From an uncultured Clostridia bacterium (lineage in GTDB: Bacteria > Bacillota > Clostridia > Christensenellales > Aristaeellaceae), in contig CALCQO010000022.1 of assembly GCA_937894675.1 (NCBI GenBank), positions 21,622 to 85,621 on the forward strand: DNA of 64,000 nt, written 5' to 3'. The notes under the pieces are model-generated. The model saw only the letters and a program-made list of their open reading frames with translations. It was not told the DNA's origin and ran no database searches. Shown one piece after another: positions 24,386-34,300 of the stretch (positions within the stretch are counted from its first letter, which is position 1; each line of letters starts with the position of its first letter). A program made the translations under genes and the position numbers.

Positions 24386-25402
24386 TTAATAGAGGCTCCC
24401 GGAGTTCACGATGGGCTGGGCATCCCGGTTGCCGCACAGCACCACCAACAGGTTTGACACCATGGCTGCCTTGCGCTCCTCATCCAGGGAGACCACATCG
24501 TTTTCATTCAGGCGGTTGAGGGCCATTTCCACCATGCCTACGGCGCCTTCCACGATCATCTTGCGCGCGTCGATGATGGCGCTGGCCTGCTGGCGCTGCA
24601 GCATCACGGCGGCGATTTCCTGGGCGTAGGCCAGGTAGGTAATCCGCGCCTCGATGATTTCCAGGCCCGCTTCCAGCACCTTGGACTGGATTTCATCCCG
24701 GATGCGGTCGGCCACCACGGCGCTGGAGCCGCGCAGGCTGCCCTCGTCGGCCAGGCCGTCCCCTGTGGTATCGATGTCGGGGGCTACATCATAGGGGTAG
24801 ATGCGCACAATGTTGCGCACGGCGCTGTCGCACTGCAGAGAAAGGTATTCCTTGTAGTTGTCCACGTTGAACACGGCCTTGGCGGTGTCCACCACCCGCC
24901 ACATGACGGCGATGCCGATTTCCACGGGGTTGCCCAGGCGGTCGTTGATTTTCTGCTTGGAGTTGCTCAGCGTCATCACCTTCAGGGAAACTTTCTTTTC
25001 CCCCAGGGTCACCGTGCCGTTCTCCGTTTTCATCAGCATCTTGTTGCCGGAGTTGTCCACGTCGCCGCTCTGGCCCAGCTTGGTTTTGCCCGCGGGGTTC
25101 ACCGATACGCTGAAGGGGTTGACGAAGTAGAAGCCCGGCTCCCGCAGGGTGCCTGTGTACTTGCCAAACAGGGTCAGCACCAGGGCTTCCTGGGGTTTGA
25201 TGACTTTCAGGCCCAGAAAGGGGAGAAAGCCAAAGCAAATCCAGAGGATGCCGATGGCCAGCAAGATACCGCCCATCGCGCCGGCGCCTCTCTCCAGCTG
25301 GGACGCTCCGAAGATGATCAGGGCGAAAGCCGCCACATAGCCAAGGACGGTGAGAATCAGCACCAGCATACCTGGCCGCGCGTTGATTGTTTTTTCCTGC
25401 AT
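24386..25402 (-). CDS. SPFH/Band 7 (stomatin-like) membrane protein
   Basis: A 338-residue protein. Two hydrophobic segments (about residues 12-30 and 41-66) form the membrane anchor. The SPFH domain follows: PQEALVLTLFGKYTGTLREPGFYFVNPF, then strands to about residue 200 and a long helix (LEAGLEIIEARITYLAYAQEIAAVMLQRQQA). SPFH proteins form large membrane rings that hold lipids or proteases. The C-terminus (MVSNLLVVLCGNRDAQPI) is typical of the bacterial branch paired with Arc regulators. The start follows GGAGGAAACATGT. Confidence 0.9.
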   Translation of the reverse strand: MQEKTINARPGMLVLILTVLGYVAAFALIIFGASQLERGAGAMGGILLAIGILWICFGFLPFLGLKVIKPQEALVLTLFGKYTGTLREPGFYFVNPFSVSVNPAGKTKLGQSGDVDNSGNKMLMKTENGTVTLGEKKVSLKVMTLSNSKQKINDRLGNPVEIGIAVMWRVVDTAKAVFNVDNYKEYLSLQCDSAVRNIVRIYPYDVAPDIDTTGDGLADEGSLRGSSAVVADRIRDEIQSKVLEAGLEIIEARITYLAYAQEIAAVMLQRQQASAIIDARKMIVEGAVGMVEMALNRLNENDVVSLDEERKAAMVSNLLVVLCGNRDAQPIVNSGSLY

Positions 25403-25432
25403 ACATGTTTCCTCCCTTGTGTTGTTATCTGA

Positions 25433-25461
25433 ATGATATCAAAATGATATCATACTGTCAA
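25433..25461 (-). promoter_or_regulatory. SPFH-Arc promoter with twin TGATATCA operator
   Basis: On the minus strand TTGACA, 17 bases, TATCAT forms a near-perfect promoter. Two copies of the palindrome TGATATCA (25434-25441 and 25445-25452) lie 11 bp apart from start to start, inside the spacer and over the -10. A protein bound there would block RNA polymerase. The Arc-like protein of the same operon is the obvious candidate. Confidence 0.75.
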
Positions 25462-25495
25462 TCCCCCCGTGAAAGTTTTTTTGCGCTGCCCGCCT

Positions 25496-25524
25496 TTGGA
25501 GGCGGGAGGCTTCTATGTTATAAT
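25496..25524 (+). promoter_or_regulatory. Promoter of the beta-hexosaminidase gene
   Basis: TTGGAG, 17 bases, TATAAT; the coding start lies 33 bases after the -10. An inverted repeat CCCGCCT/AGGCGGG covers the -35 box. Confidence 0.6.
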
Positions 25525-25556
25525 CGGCGTAACGAAACATAAAGGCAGGTTGAACC

Positions 25557-27110
25557 ATGGAACATAGGGATATCCGCTTCATGATTGGCCAGCACCTGGT
25601 GGCGGGCTTTCAGGGCACCCGGGTGCCGGAGGAATTGGTCAAGGCCGTCCGGGAGCATAAAATCGGCAATGTGATTCTTTTCGCCCACAATGTGGAGAGC
25701 GCCGGCCAGCTTAAGCAGCTGTGCGCCGGCATCCAGGAGCTGATGCTGCGGGAGGTGGGGGTGCCCGCCTTCATCACCATCGATCAGGAGGGGGGCGCCG
25801 TCTCCCGCCTGCCCAAGGAGTGCGCCGTGGTGCCCAGCGCCATGGCGGTGGCTTCCACCGGCAACACGGACAACGCCTACCAGGCGGGGCTGATTACCGG
25901 CAAGGAGCTCCATGCCCTGGGGGTCAATTTCGATCTGGCGCCGGTGTTTGATGTCAACTGCAACCCCCAGAACCCGGTCATCGGGGTGCGCAGCTATGGG
26001 GACAAGCCCGACGCCGCCGCCGCGTACGCCACCGCCATGTTCCAAGGCCTGCTGGAGGGGGGCGTGCTGTGCTGCGGCAAGCATTTCCCCGGCCACGGGG
26101 ACACAGCGGTGGACTCCCATGTGGGGCTGCCCAAGGTGGACAAGTCCCTGGAGGAATTGCGGGCCTGCGAATTGAAGGCCTTCCAGGCGGGCATCGACGC
26201 GGGCATCCCCGGCATCATGTCTACCCACATCCTATTCCCCCAGATTGAAAAGGGCAAAACCCCCGCCACCATGAGCCGCGCTATCATGACGGGCCTGCTG
26301 CGGGACACCATGGGCTTTACCGGCCTTACCCTGTCGGACTGCATGATGATGGGTGCCATCGCCGACCAGTACGGCACGGTGAACGGCATGGTGGAAGCCC
26401 TGAAGGCCGGGGTAGACTTAATCTTCGCCTCCCACAGCGTGGACCTGTGCGTCCAGGCGGCGGAAAAAATGAGGGAAGCGGTGGACAAGGGGGACAAACC
26501 CCTGAGCGAGCTGGAGGAATCCCTCCGGCGCATCCTGTCCTATAAGGAAAAGATACCCCCCACGAAGGACGAGGAGTTTGCCTTGGTAGGCAGCCCCGCC
26601 CACCGGGCCGTGGTGGACAAACTGTACGAGGATTCGCTGACCATCGCCCAACTGCCCCTGGGGCATATCCAGCCCCTGGGGGACAACCCCCTCTTTGTGT
26701 CCTGCCTGCCTTTTGTGACCACCTTGGCGTCCAACCCCGTCATGGGGGAATTGTCCTTCGCCCACGACATGCAAAGCCGCTTTGGCGGCGATGCCCACAC
26801 CATGCCCACCGACCCCTCCGCCCTGTCGGCGGCGGCCATCGGCGCCATGGCCCAGGGGCATACCAGCGTGGTGGTGGGCACCTACAACGCCCACATCAAA
26901 AGGGGGCAGCTGGACGTGGTGGAAAAACTAGCCCGCTGCGGCGTGCCCGTCACCGTGTTTGCCCTGCGCAACCCCTATGATCTGGCCCATTTGCCCGAGG
27001 GGGTAACGGGCATCGCCGCCTACGCCTACAACCGCCCGGTGCTGGACAAGGTGGCCAAGGTGCTCTCGGGGGAACTGGTTCCCAGGGGCACCATGCCCGT
27101 CCAATTGTAA
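25557..27110 (+). CDS. Glycoside hydrolase family 3 beta-N-acetylhexosaminidase (NagZ-like)
   Basis: A 517-residue enzyme. The N-terminal GH3 barrel has FITIDQEGGAVSRL (residues 73-86), the loop KHFPGHGDTAVDSH with the general acid/base His-Asp pair of NagZ enzymes, and the nucleophile Asp in LTLSDCMMMGAI. A second domain of about 180 residues follows, as in larger NagZ/NagZ-like proteins of Firmicutes. It should release N-acetylglucosamine from muropeptides or chitin oligomers. No signal peptide, so it acts in the cytoplasm on imported fragments. The gene is single and ends at a terminator. Confidence 0.9.
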   Translation: MEHRDIRFMIGQHLVAGFQGTRVPEELVKAVREHKIGNVILFAHNVESAGQLKQLCAGIQELMLREVGVPAFITIDQEGGAVSRLPKECAVVPSAMAVASTGNTDNAYQAGLITGKELHALGVNFDLAPVFDVNCNPQNPVIGVRSYGDKPDAAAAYATAMFQGLLEGGVLCCGKHFPGHGDTAVDSHVGLPKVDKSLEELRACELKAFQAGIDAGIPGIMSTHILFPQIEKGKTPATMSRAIMTGLLRDTMGFTGLTLSDCMMMGAIADQYGTVNGMVEALKAGVDLIFASHSVDLCVQAAEKMREAVDKGDKPLSELEESLRRILSYKEKIPPTKDEEFALVGSPAHRAVVDKLYEDSLTIAQLPLGHIQPLGDNPLFVSCLPFVTTLASNPVMGELSFAHDMQSRFGGDAHTMPTDPSALSAAAIGAMAQGHTSVVVGTYNAHIKRGQLDVVEKLARCGVPVTVFALRNPYDLAHLPEGVTGIAAYAYNRPVLDKVAKVLSGELVPRGTMPVQL

Positions 27111-27122
27111 GAACTTTGTAAG
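27105..27122 (+). promoter_or_regulatory. Putative response-regulator box, copy 1
   Basis: Direct repeat TTGTAAG-AACT-TTGTAAG, 11 bp from start to start, over the stop codon of the hexosaminidase gene. The second half begins 46 bp before a TATGAT (27162-27167), which lacks a good -35, as expected of an activator-dependent promoter. The same repeat precedes the second PepSY gene. Confidence 0.65.
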
Positions 27123-27160
27123 AAAAGGCCGCCAACCCTCCACAAGCGGCCTTTTCTTTT
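27122..27160 (+). terminator. Terminator of the hexosaminidase gene
   Basis: AAAAGGCCGC, a 13-base loop, GCGGCCTTTT, then CTTTT. It lies between the regulator box and the -10 of the next operon. Confidence 0.85.
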
Positions 27161-27200
27161 CTATGATGACAGTGGAAAGAAGGAGGGGAAAGGGGTCACC

Positions 27201-27893
27201 ATGGCGCGTATCTGGACGGTGGAAGATGAGGAGCACATCAGCGTACTGATTGTGGATGTCTTAAAGGACATGGGGCATGAGGTACAGCATTTCTGGGACG
27301 GGGCGGAACTGAACAAAGGTCTTGCCAAGCATCCTGTGCCCGATTTACTGCTGCTGGACCTGATGCTTCGGGGCAAGAGCGGGTTTGACCTGCTCAAGCA
27401 ATGGAAGCAAAAGGCTGAAACCCGGCATGTGCCGGTACTCATCCTGTCCGCCCGCTCCACCGAGAATGACAAGGTGAAGGGGCTGGACCTGGGGGCGGAG
27501 GACTACATCACCAAACCCTTCAGCATCCGGGAGCTGAAAGCCCGCATCAACGCCGCCCTGCGCCGGGTGACCCCTGAGGCGCTGCGCGTGGAACTGGGCG
27601 CCTTGCGCCTGGAGCCGGACAACCGGGGGGTGTATGTGGACGGCGCCAGCGTGGCCCTGACCCAGCAGGAGTTTGAGCTGCTGCTGTACCTGGCCAAAAA
27701 CACCGGGCATATCCTCAGCCGGGGGCAGTTGCTCAAGGATGTCTGGGGCTATGAAAGCGAGACGGACGCCTCCCGCACGGTGGATTACCATATCAAATCC
27801 CTGCGGCGCAAACTGGGAGACGAGGCGCAGAACCCCCGCTTCATTGAAACCGTGCACGGCAGCGGCTACCGCCTGAAGGAACAGACGGCATGA
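27201..27893 (+). CDS. OmpR/PhoB-family response regulator
   Basis: A 230-residue two-domain regulator. The receiver has the acidic pair at E8-D9, the phosphate-accepting D53 (LLLLDLMLRGKSG), S83 and K105 (ITKPFS). The C-terminal winged helix (residues 130-226) ends with TVDYHIKSLRRKLG and VHGSGYRL, the PhoB-family DNA-reading part. Such regulators bind direct repeats 10-11 bp apart; matching repeats lie upstream of this operon and of the gene at 30235. Its stop overlaps the kinase start as ATGA. Start follows AAGGAGGGG. Confidence 0.93.
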   Translation: MARIWTVEDEEHISVLIVDVLKDMGHEVQHFWDGAELNKGLAKHPVPDLLLLDLMLRGKSGFDLLKQWKQKAETRHVPVLILSARSTENDKVKGLDLGAEDYITKPFSIRELKARINAALRRVTPEALRVELGALRLEPDNRGVYVDGASVALTQQEFELLLYLAKNTGHILSRGQLLKDVWGYESETDASRTVDYHIKSLRRKLGDEAQNPRFIETVHGSGYRLKEQTA

Positions 27894-29266
27894 GAAGGCA
27901 GCTGCGCCGCGCCTACTGGATGGGCAATGTAATTGCCCTGATCTTCGTGTTCCTGTTTGTTATGGGCATGGTGGTGCAGGACGTGCGCCTGGACCAGGGC
28001 AATCTTGTGGCCATCCTCAACGCGGCCGGCGGCTGGACGGGGGAAGCCAGCAGCAACCTGTATGAGCTGGCTCACAAGATTGCCCATTCCGCCCCGACGC
28101 TTCGGGTTACCTTTCTGATGCCAAACGGCATCGTGCTGGCCGACAGCGGGGACGCCCTGCCCCAGGGGGAAGCGCTGCTCGCTTCCCCCGCCGTACAGGG
28201 CGCGCTGAAAACCGGCATGGGGCAGCACATCGACTGGCAGTCCAACTGGCTCAGCCCCACATTGTCTGCCGCCGCCACCCTGGGGGAGGGGCGGATGATT
28301 CTGCATTTAAGCGACCAGGACGCCCGCATCCAGCGCACCGCGGCCTTTGTGCTGCCCGGCTTCGCGCTACTGGTGGGGCTGATGGCGCTGGCCTCCCGCT
28401 TCTTCCTGCGGCCGGTAACCGACCAATTGATGAAGCAGCTGCAGAAGGTGCGCGGCCTGCTGGAGGGCGTAATCGACCGGGGGGATGTGCGGCCGGAGGA
28501 TTTCTACCCCGAACTGCGGGATGATATGACCAATATCTGCCGCCTGATTGACCGGATGCGCTACGACCTGGAGCACATCACCCGCACCCGGGATATGCAG
28601 CAGGATTTTGTGGACAATACCTCCCATGAGCTGAAGAGCCCGCTGACCTCCATCCTGGGCTTTGCCGAGATGCTGGCGGAAAACGAAGGCCTCAGCCCCC
28701 AGAAAAAACGGGAATACCTGGGCTACATCCTCAAGGATGCCCAGCGCATGCTGGCGGTGATTGAGGACATCCTGCTGCTGCAGCAGGAGGGCAAGGAGGA
28801 CGATCGGGCGTGGGTCATGGTGGATGTGGCCCGTACGGCGCAGGAAGTGAAGCAGTCCCTCAAGCCCCAGTGCGCTGAGAAGAACATCGTTATCCATTTG
28901 GAGGGCAGCCTGTTTGTGAAGGCGCCCGAGCAGGACATGTGGGATTTGCTGCGCAACCTGATGAGCAACGCCGTGCGCTACGGCAAGGAAAACGGGCAGG
29001 TGGTGGTTGCCATGGGGGGCAATACCCTGTCGGTGCGCGATGACGGCATCGGCATCGCCCCGGAGCATCAGGAGCGTGTTTTCGAGAAGTTTTACCGGGT
29101 GGACAAGGGCGCCAGCCGCTCCGGCGGCGGCACAGGGCTGGGGCTGAGCATCGTGGCGGGCATTGTCAACCGCCTGAAGGGCTCCATCCACCTGGACAGC
29201 GTGGAAGGGGAGGGCACCTGCTTTACCGTGTGCTTCCCTGATGAGGAGAGCAAGGAAAAGGAATGA
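27890..29266 (+). CDS. Membrane sensor histidine kinase
   Basis: A 458-residue kinase with two membrane helices (about residues 12-30 and 151-170) around an extracellular sensor of about 120 residues. The phosphorylated histidine is H246 (NTSHELKSPLTSILGF). The ATPase domain has LRNLMSNAVRYGKENG (N box), VRDDGIGIAPEHQERVFEKFYRVDK (G1 and F boxes) and GGTGLGLSIVAG (G2 box). It should phosphorylate the regulator encoded before it. The sensor has no known domain I can name; the next two genes encode PepSY proteins, which may be its signal partners. Confidence 0.93.
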   Translation: MRRQLRRAYWMGNVIALIFVFLFVMGMVVQDVRLDQGNLVAILNAAGGWTGEASSNLYELAHKIAHSAPTLRVTFLMPNGIVLADSGDALPQGEALLASPAVQGALKTGMGQHIDWQSNWLSPTLSAAATLGEGRMILHLSDQDARIQRTAAFVLPGFALLVGLMALASRFFLRPVTDQLMKQLQKVRGLLEGVIDRGDVRPEDFYPELRDDMTNICRLIDRMRYDLEHITRTRDMQQDFVDNTSHELKSPLTSILGFAEMLAENEGLSPQKKREYLGYILKDAQRMLAVIEDILLLQQEGKEDDRAWVMVDVARTAQEVKQSLKPQCAEKNIVIHLEGSLFVKAPEQDMWDLLRNLMSNAVRYGKENGQVVVAMGGNTLSVRDDGIGIAPEHQERVFEKFYRVDKGASRSGGGTGLGLSIVAGIVNRLKGSIHLDSVEGEGTCFTVCFPDEESKEKE

Positions 29267-30105
29267 AACGGCTTCTTGTGCTGCTGCTGGCGCTTTTAGT
29301 GCTGCTGCCGGCGGCGAAAACTGAAGAGGTGCCCAGCGCCTGGCGGGAAGCGGTGCTCCATGTGCCGGCCTCCGCCATGCCCAGCGCCATGGAGGAGAAG
29401 GACGGGCTGTATTCGTTCCTCTTTGAGGACAGCGCCCGCTCCATCGCCTACCATGTGGAGCTGCTGCCGGGCAACCTTCATCTTACCTCCCTGCAGATGG
29501 CCAACAACCAGATGAAGGGATCGGCCAGGGCGACCTACGCCAGCACCAAACTGGAAAACCTGACGAAGGAGTATTACCCGGGCACGGCGTGGCAGGGCAC
29601 CTACCTATTAAAGGAAGACGGCCTGTCCCGCTTTGTGCTGTTTCTATTGGATGAGGAAGATGGCAACTTCTACCGCCTGGAGTATGACGCCGCCACCGGG
29701 GACATGATGGGCTACACCGTCAGGGAGGATTTGCCCGCGGAAGCCGGGAACAATCTGCTGTCTATGAAGCAGGCGGTTCAGGCGGCTCTTGCCTTCGCCG
29801 GTCAGGGCACGCTGATGGATGTGCGCCTGGTGAAGACAGAAAACGGCTATATATACCGCGTCCTGCTGCTGATAGGGGGCGAAGAGGTGCTGGTCATGGT
29901 GGATGCCCAGACGGGCGCGTGCTTAGAGGAAGCGCGCCAGGCTACCGTATACCAGGCGGCGGGCAGCAGCCGCCGGCGCAGCCCCGCCCAGAGCACCGGA
30001 CAGGGCGCGGGGGGGCAGACCGCCCAGCAGGCTGAGCGCGATGTTGATGACGATGACGACGATTGGGATGATGACGATGATGACTGGGACGATGATGATG
30101 ATTGA
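29263..30105 (+). CDS. Exported PepSY-domain protein with acidic Asp/Trp tail
   Basis: A 280-residue secreted or membrane-held protein. Residues 1-20 form a signal peptide. The body has a PepSY repeat at the end (ALAFAGQGTLMDVRLV, then IYRVLLLIGGEEVLVMVDAQTGACLEE). A Ser/Arg/Gln-rich linker leads to a C-terminal tail of about 26 residues, nearly all Asp with two single Trp. It is the third gene of the regulator operon (ATGA overlap with the kinase). The acidic tail may bind calcium or other cations outside the cell; that is inference. Confidence 0.85.
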   Translation: MKRLLVLLLALLVLLPAAKTEEVPSAWREAVLHVPASAMPSAMEEKDGLYSFLFEDSARSIAYHVELLPGNLHLTSLQMANNQMKGSARATYASTKLENLTKEYYPGTAWQGTYLLKEDGLSRFVLFLLDEEDGNFYRLEYDAATGDMMGYTVREDLPAEAGNNLLSMKQAVQAALAFAGQGTLMDVRLVKTENGYIYRVLLLIGGEEVLVMVDAQTGACLEEARQATVYQAAGSSRRRSPAQSTGQGAGGQTAQQAERDVDDDDDDWDDDDDDWDDDDD

Positions 30106-30127
30106 GTTCCCTTGCGGGTAGATCCTT

Positions 30128-30145
30128 TTGTAAGGGATTTGTGAG
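30128..30145 (+). promoter_or_regulatory. Putative response-regulator box, copy 2
   Basis: Direct repeat TTGTAAG-GGAT-TTGTGAG, again 11 bp from start to start. The second half begins 46 bp before TACCAT (30185-30190), a possible -10 without a clear -35. Same geometry as at 27105, so the gene at 30235 is probably in the same regulon. Confidence 0.65.
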
Positions 30146-30234
30146 AAAGAGGCCCAAATGCTTCCCCTTCGCTTCCCGATAGGCTACCATCAGGCCATGG
30201 TTAACGCCTGAACGAAAGAAAAGGAGAAACACCC

Positions 30235-31164
<930 letters not shown>

Positions 31165-31179
31165 GGCCTGATAAATCCC

Positions 31180-31206
31180 GCCGCCCCGAAGGGGCGGCTT
31201 TTTCGT
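31180..31206 (+). terminator. Terminator after the poly-Asp gene
   Basis: GCCGCCCC-GAA-GGGGCGGC followed by TTTTTCG. Confidence 0.9.
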
Positions 31207-31245
31207 GGGAAGATGATGAAATCGCCCCGGCTGACTTCACTGCTG

Positions 31246-31274
31246 TTGAGAGAAAGACAAAAGTATGGTATTGT
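31246..31274 (+). promoter_or_regulatory. Candidate promoter of the adhesin gene
   Basis: TTGAGA, 17 bases, TATTGT, ending 26 bases before the chosen start. No ribosome site of normal strength lies before the gene, only GGGTTGTG. Confidence 0.5.
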
Positions 31275-31300
31275 GTCCCTATACTAAACAACGGGTTGTG

Positions 31301-34300
31301 ATGCGTATGAGAAAGTACCTATGGCTTCTGTGCGTGCTGCTGATACTGCCCCTGCAGGCAGTATCTGAACAACCCACCCAATATCCGCCGGGCACCCGGT
31401 TTGAGATGAAATGGCAGTCGGCTTATTATTCGGGTTACACAACCAATGAGACGCCGCCTCTTTCGTATGAAATTACAAACAGTACCACCATGGATGTGGC
31501 TCCCTTGGTGAACTCGGGCACCTCCCTTCCCTTTCAGCTGCATTTTACCTTCGGCGGCAGCGACAACACCGTCGTGGAGACGGGGGCGGTGAAAATCCGC
31601 GTGCCCCGCTACTTGTTTCAACTGCCTGACGGCACCCATGTGGGAAACTTTAAAACCTCCCTGCCCCTGGCCCCGGCCATCGGCGGCACCACCATGTGTC
31701 ATTACTATATCGATGGGGATGACATCGTCATCACCAACTACGCGCCCATCTCGGAAGCCACCAGCCTGACATTTGTGATGGAGTACTCGGTCAGCCCCGC
31801 CGCTGTCCCGGTGGACATGGTGACGGGGATATACACAAACGCCGTTCACGCCACCGTCACCGTGCAGCGCGACCCGGCGGTAGAGCCGGAAAGCCGCGAT
31901 TCCAACGAGCTGGTTATCAACTACCAGACCGACGCCAAACTGAGTCGGATGAACAAATCAGGCACCAGCCTGGAGGGATGGAACCCCGCCTGGGGCGCGG
32001 CGCCCGCCGACAGCAAGGATTATTTTTATGTCGAGTGGTATATCCCCATCACATGGAACGGGTATCTGCCCGGGGTCTACCCCTATACCGTAGGCATCCC
32101 CATCTCCCAGGGGTTTGATTTGTCGCTGCAGGACATCGCGGCCAATGGCGGCCAGGCGGTCGCCTGGCGCACAGCCTATGTGTCCCCCAGTAAGAACAAG
32201 GTGGCGGATACCGCCGACATGACGGACAACTGGGCGGAGTTCCACGCGGACATGTCCCCCCTCGTGTCATGGCACAGCCCTTACCCCTATGAATACTATG
32301 CCTGGGTGTATGTCACCGTGCGCTATCCCCGGGAGGGCAACATCTATTGGGACGCTGTCAGCAAGACGTTCAAGGCGAAGGTAACCAACACCGCCACGGC
32401 GACGCTGGACGGCCTGTATAACGCGTACGACCAGAAAACGGCAGCGGCCACCCATATCTATGAGGAAAAACCCTGGTTTCCAGAAGGCGCCGGCGGCATC
32501 TATAAAAGGGTCTATTACCATATCTCTTCCGGCATGCTGACCCGTCTGGAGCAGGCGGGCCAGCTGGGGCTCACCGGCGGTATCCTGCCCTTTCCCAACG
32601 CCGGCTATGTGTGGAACATGCAGACTGACTGGGTGGAGGACTGGGCGCGCACCAAGGTGGGGGATGTGTACGGCCAGCAATCCTGGACCGCTGTCCGCCT
32701 GGATAATGAGCAATACTTAAACTCCGCCTACGGCGCGGCTTCCCAGTACCGCCTGCAGCCGGGGGATTACAGTTTTACCCATATCGTCCTCACGCGGCCG
32801 GGGGAACAAATCTACGGGGAGCCCTCCATACTGGGCACCAACAAGCTGATTCCCCAGCCCTACGCGAACTACGGCACCGTCACGGTGCAGGCATCCAGCA
32901 CCCTGAGCAATGACGGACCCTGGGCTGATGTGGCCACGGTAACGGTTAACCCCGATGGAACCTGGAATGTAACCCCCACCGCGGGCGCCGGAGGCGCTGC
33001 CAACCTGGCGGAAACCGCCTCCCACTCCCTGCCGCTGCCCCCTAATACAACAGGCGTGCGCCTGCTGCAGACCACCAAAAGCGCCCGGGCAACCCAGCTG
33101 TACTATCTGCAGACGGCGTATTACCCCACGCCCTCACTGCTGGCGGCCATCCAGGCGTCCCCCACCTATATCGCCAACCGGGAAGTGGACATGCACAATA
33201 AGGCGTGGCATTGGGCGACCGGGGGCGGCATGCCCGACAGCCTGCGGGCGCAGGATTCGGAATACTTCCGGATGACGGAGTTTGAAGGCTATTCCAACAT
33301 CCTCAAAACCATGCGGGTGACAGGGAGCAACAGTTCCCTGGCGCAGGAGACGGCGGAGGTAACCATCACCGCCCATGACGTTTTGCCCATCCCCGCCTCC
33401 ACCACCCTGGAGGAGGCCATCGCCCTGGGCCTATTGGCCGAGCAGCGCACCGGCGCGTTTTACGATTTGCTGCCCCCCGGGGTTACCTTTTCACCAGCCA
33501 CCATCCGCACCTACCGCTACAGCGGCAGGGGGGATACGCTCTCTTCCCTCATCGTGCCCCATACCTATGAGATCATTCCCGATTTCAGGGGCACCGGATG
33601 CACCCTGCTGATTATCCGCCCCTCCATTCCCGATGGCGCGGCAAGCAACTACACCGTGTTTGACAACAACCTGCGCAGCGGCTTTACCGTGCAGTTCAGC
33701 ATCTACAACTCCTGGCAGAACATCATGGACAACGGCAACACCGCCACCAACCATGTGGCCTACCAGTCCTTCGCCGACAAACCCCTCTTTGAGGGGCACA
33801 GCGACATCGCGCCCAGCACCTGGCTGGACTATGTGGAGCAGGCGTATCTGGATGTAAACGGCGACGGCCTTGACAACGCCGGGGATTTCCTGCACGCCAA
33901 ATCGACGCTGACGTTTAAGCTGCTGCCCAATATACAGATTGGGTATGACAAGTTCGTCAAGGCCGCGGACGAGAACGCCTACACCAAGAGCACCCGGGTG
34001 ATGGGCGGTGGCGAGTATTCCTACCAGCTTAAGCTGACCACCCAGGCGGAGGCTCATGCCAGCGACCTGGTGTTCTATGACAGCCTGGAAATGGACGCGG
34101 AGCTGCCCAGGGGGCGGGAAACCTGGATGGGCACCCTGCTTGATTATGACATAACCCATCCCTTCAGGGTGTACAATGTGCTGCCCACGGTGTATTACGC
34201 GGCGCGCACCATGGACCCCAAGGCCTTTGACGCCGACCGGCTGTTCAACCGGGACACGGGGGAGTTGAATCCCGGCTGGATGCTGATGCCCTCTGATGGC

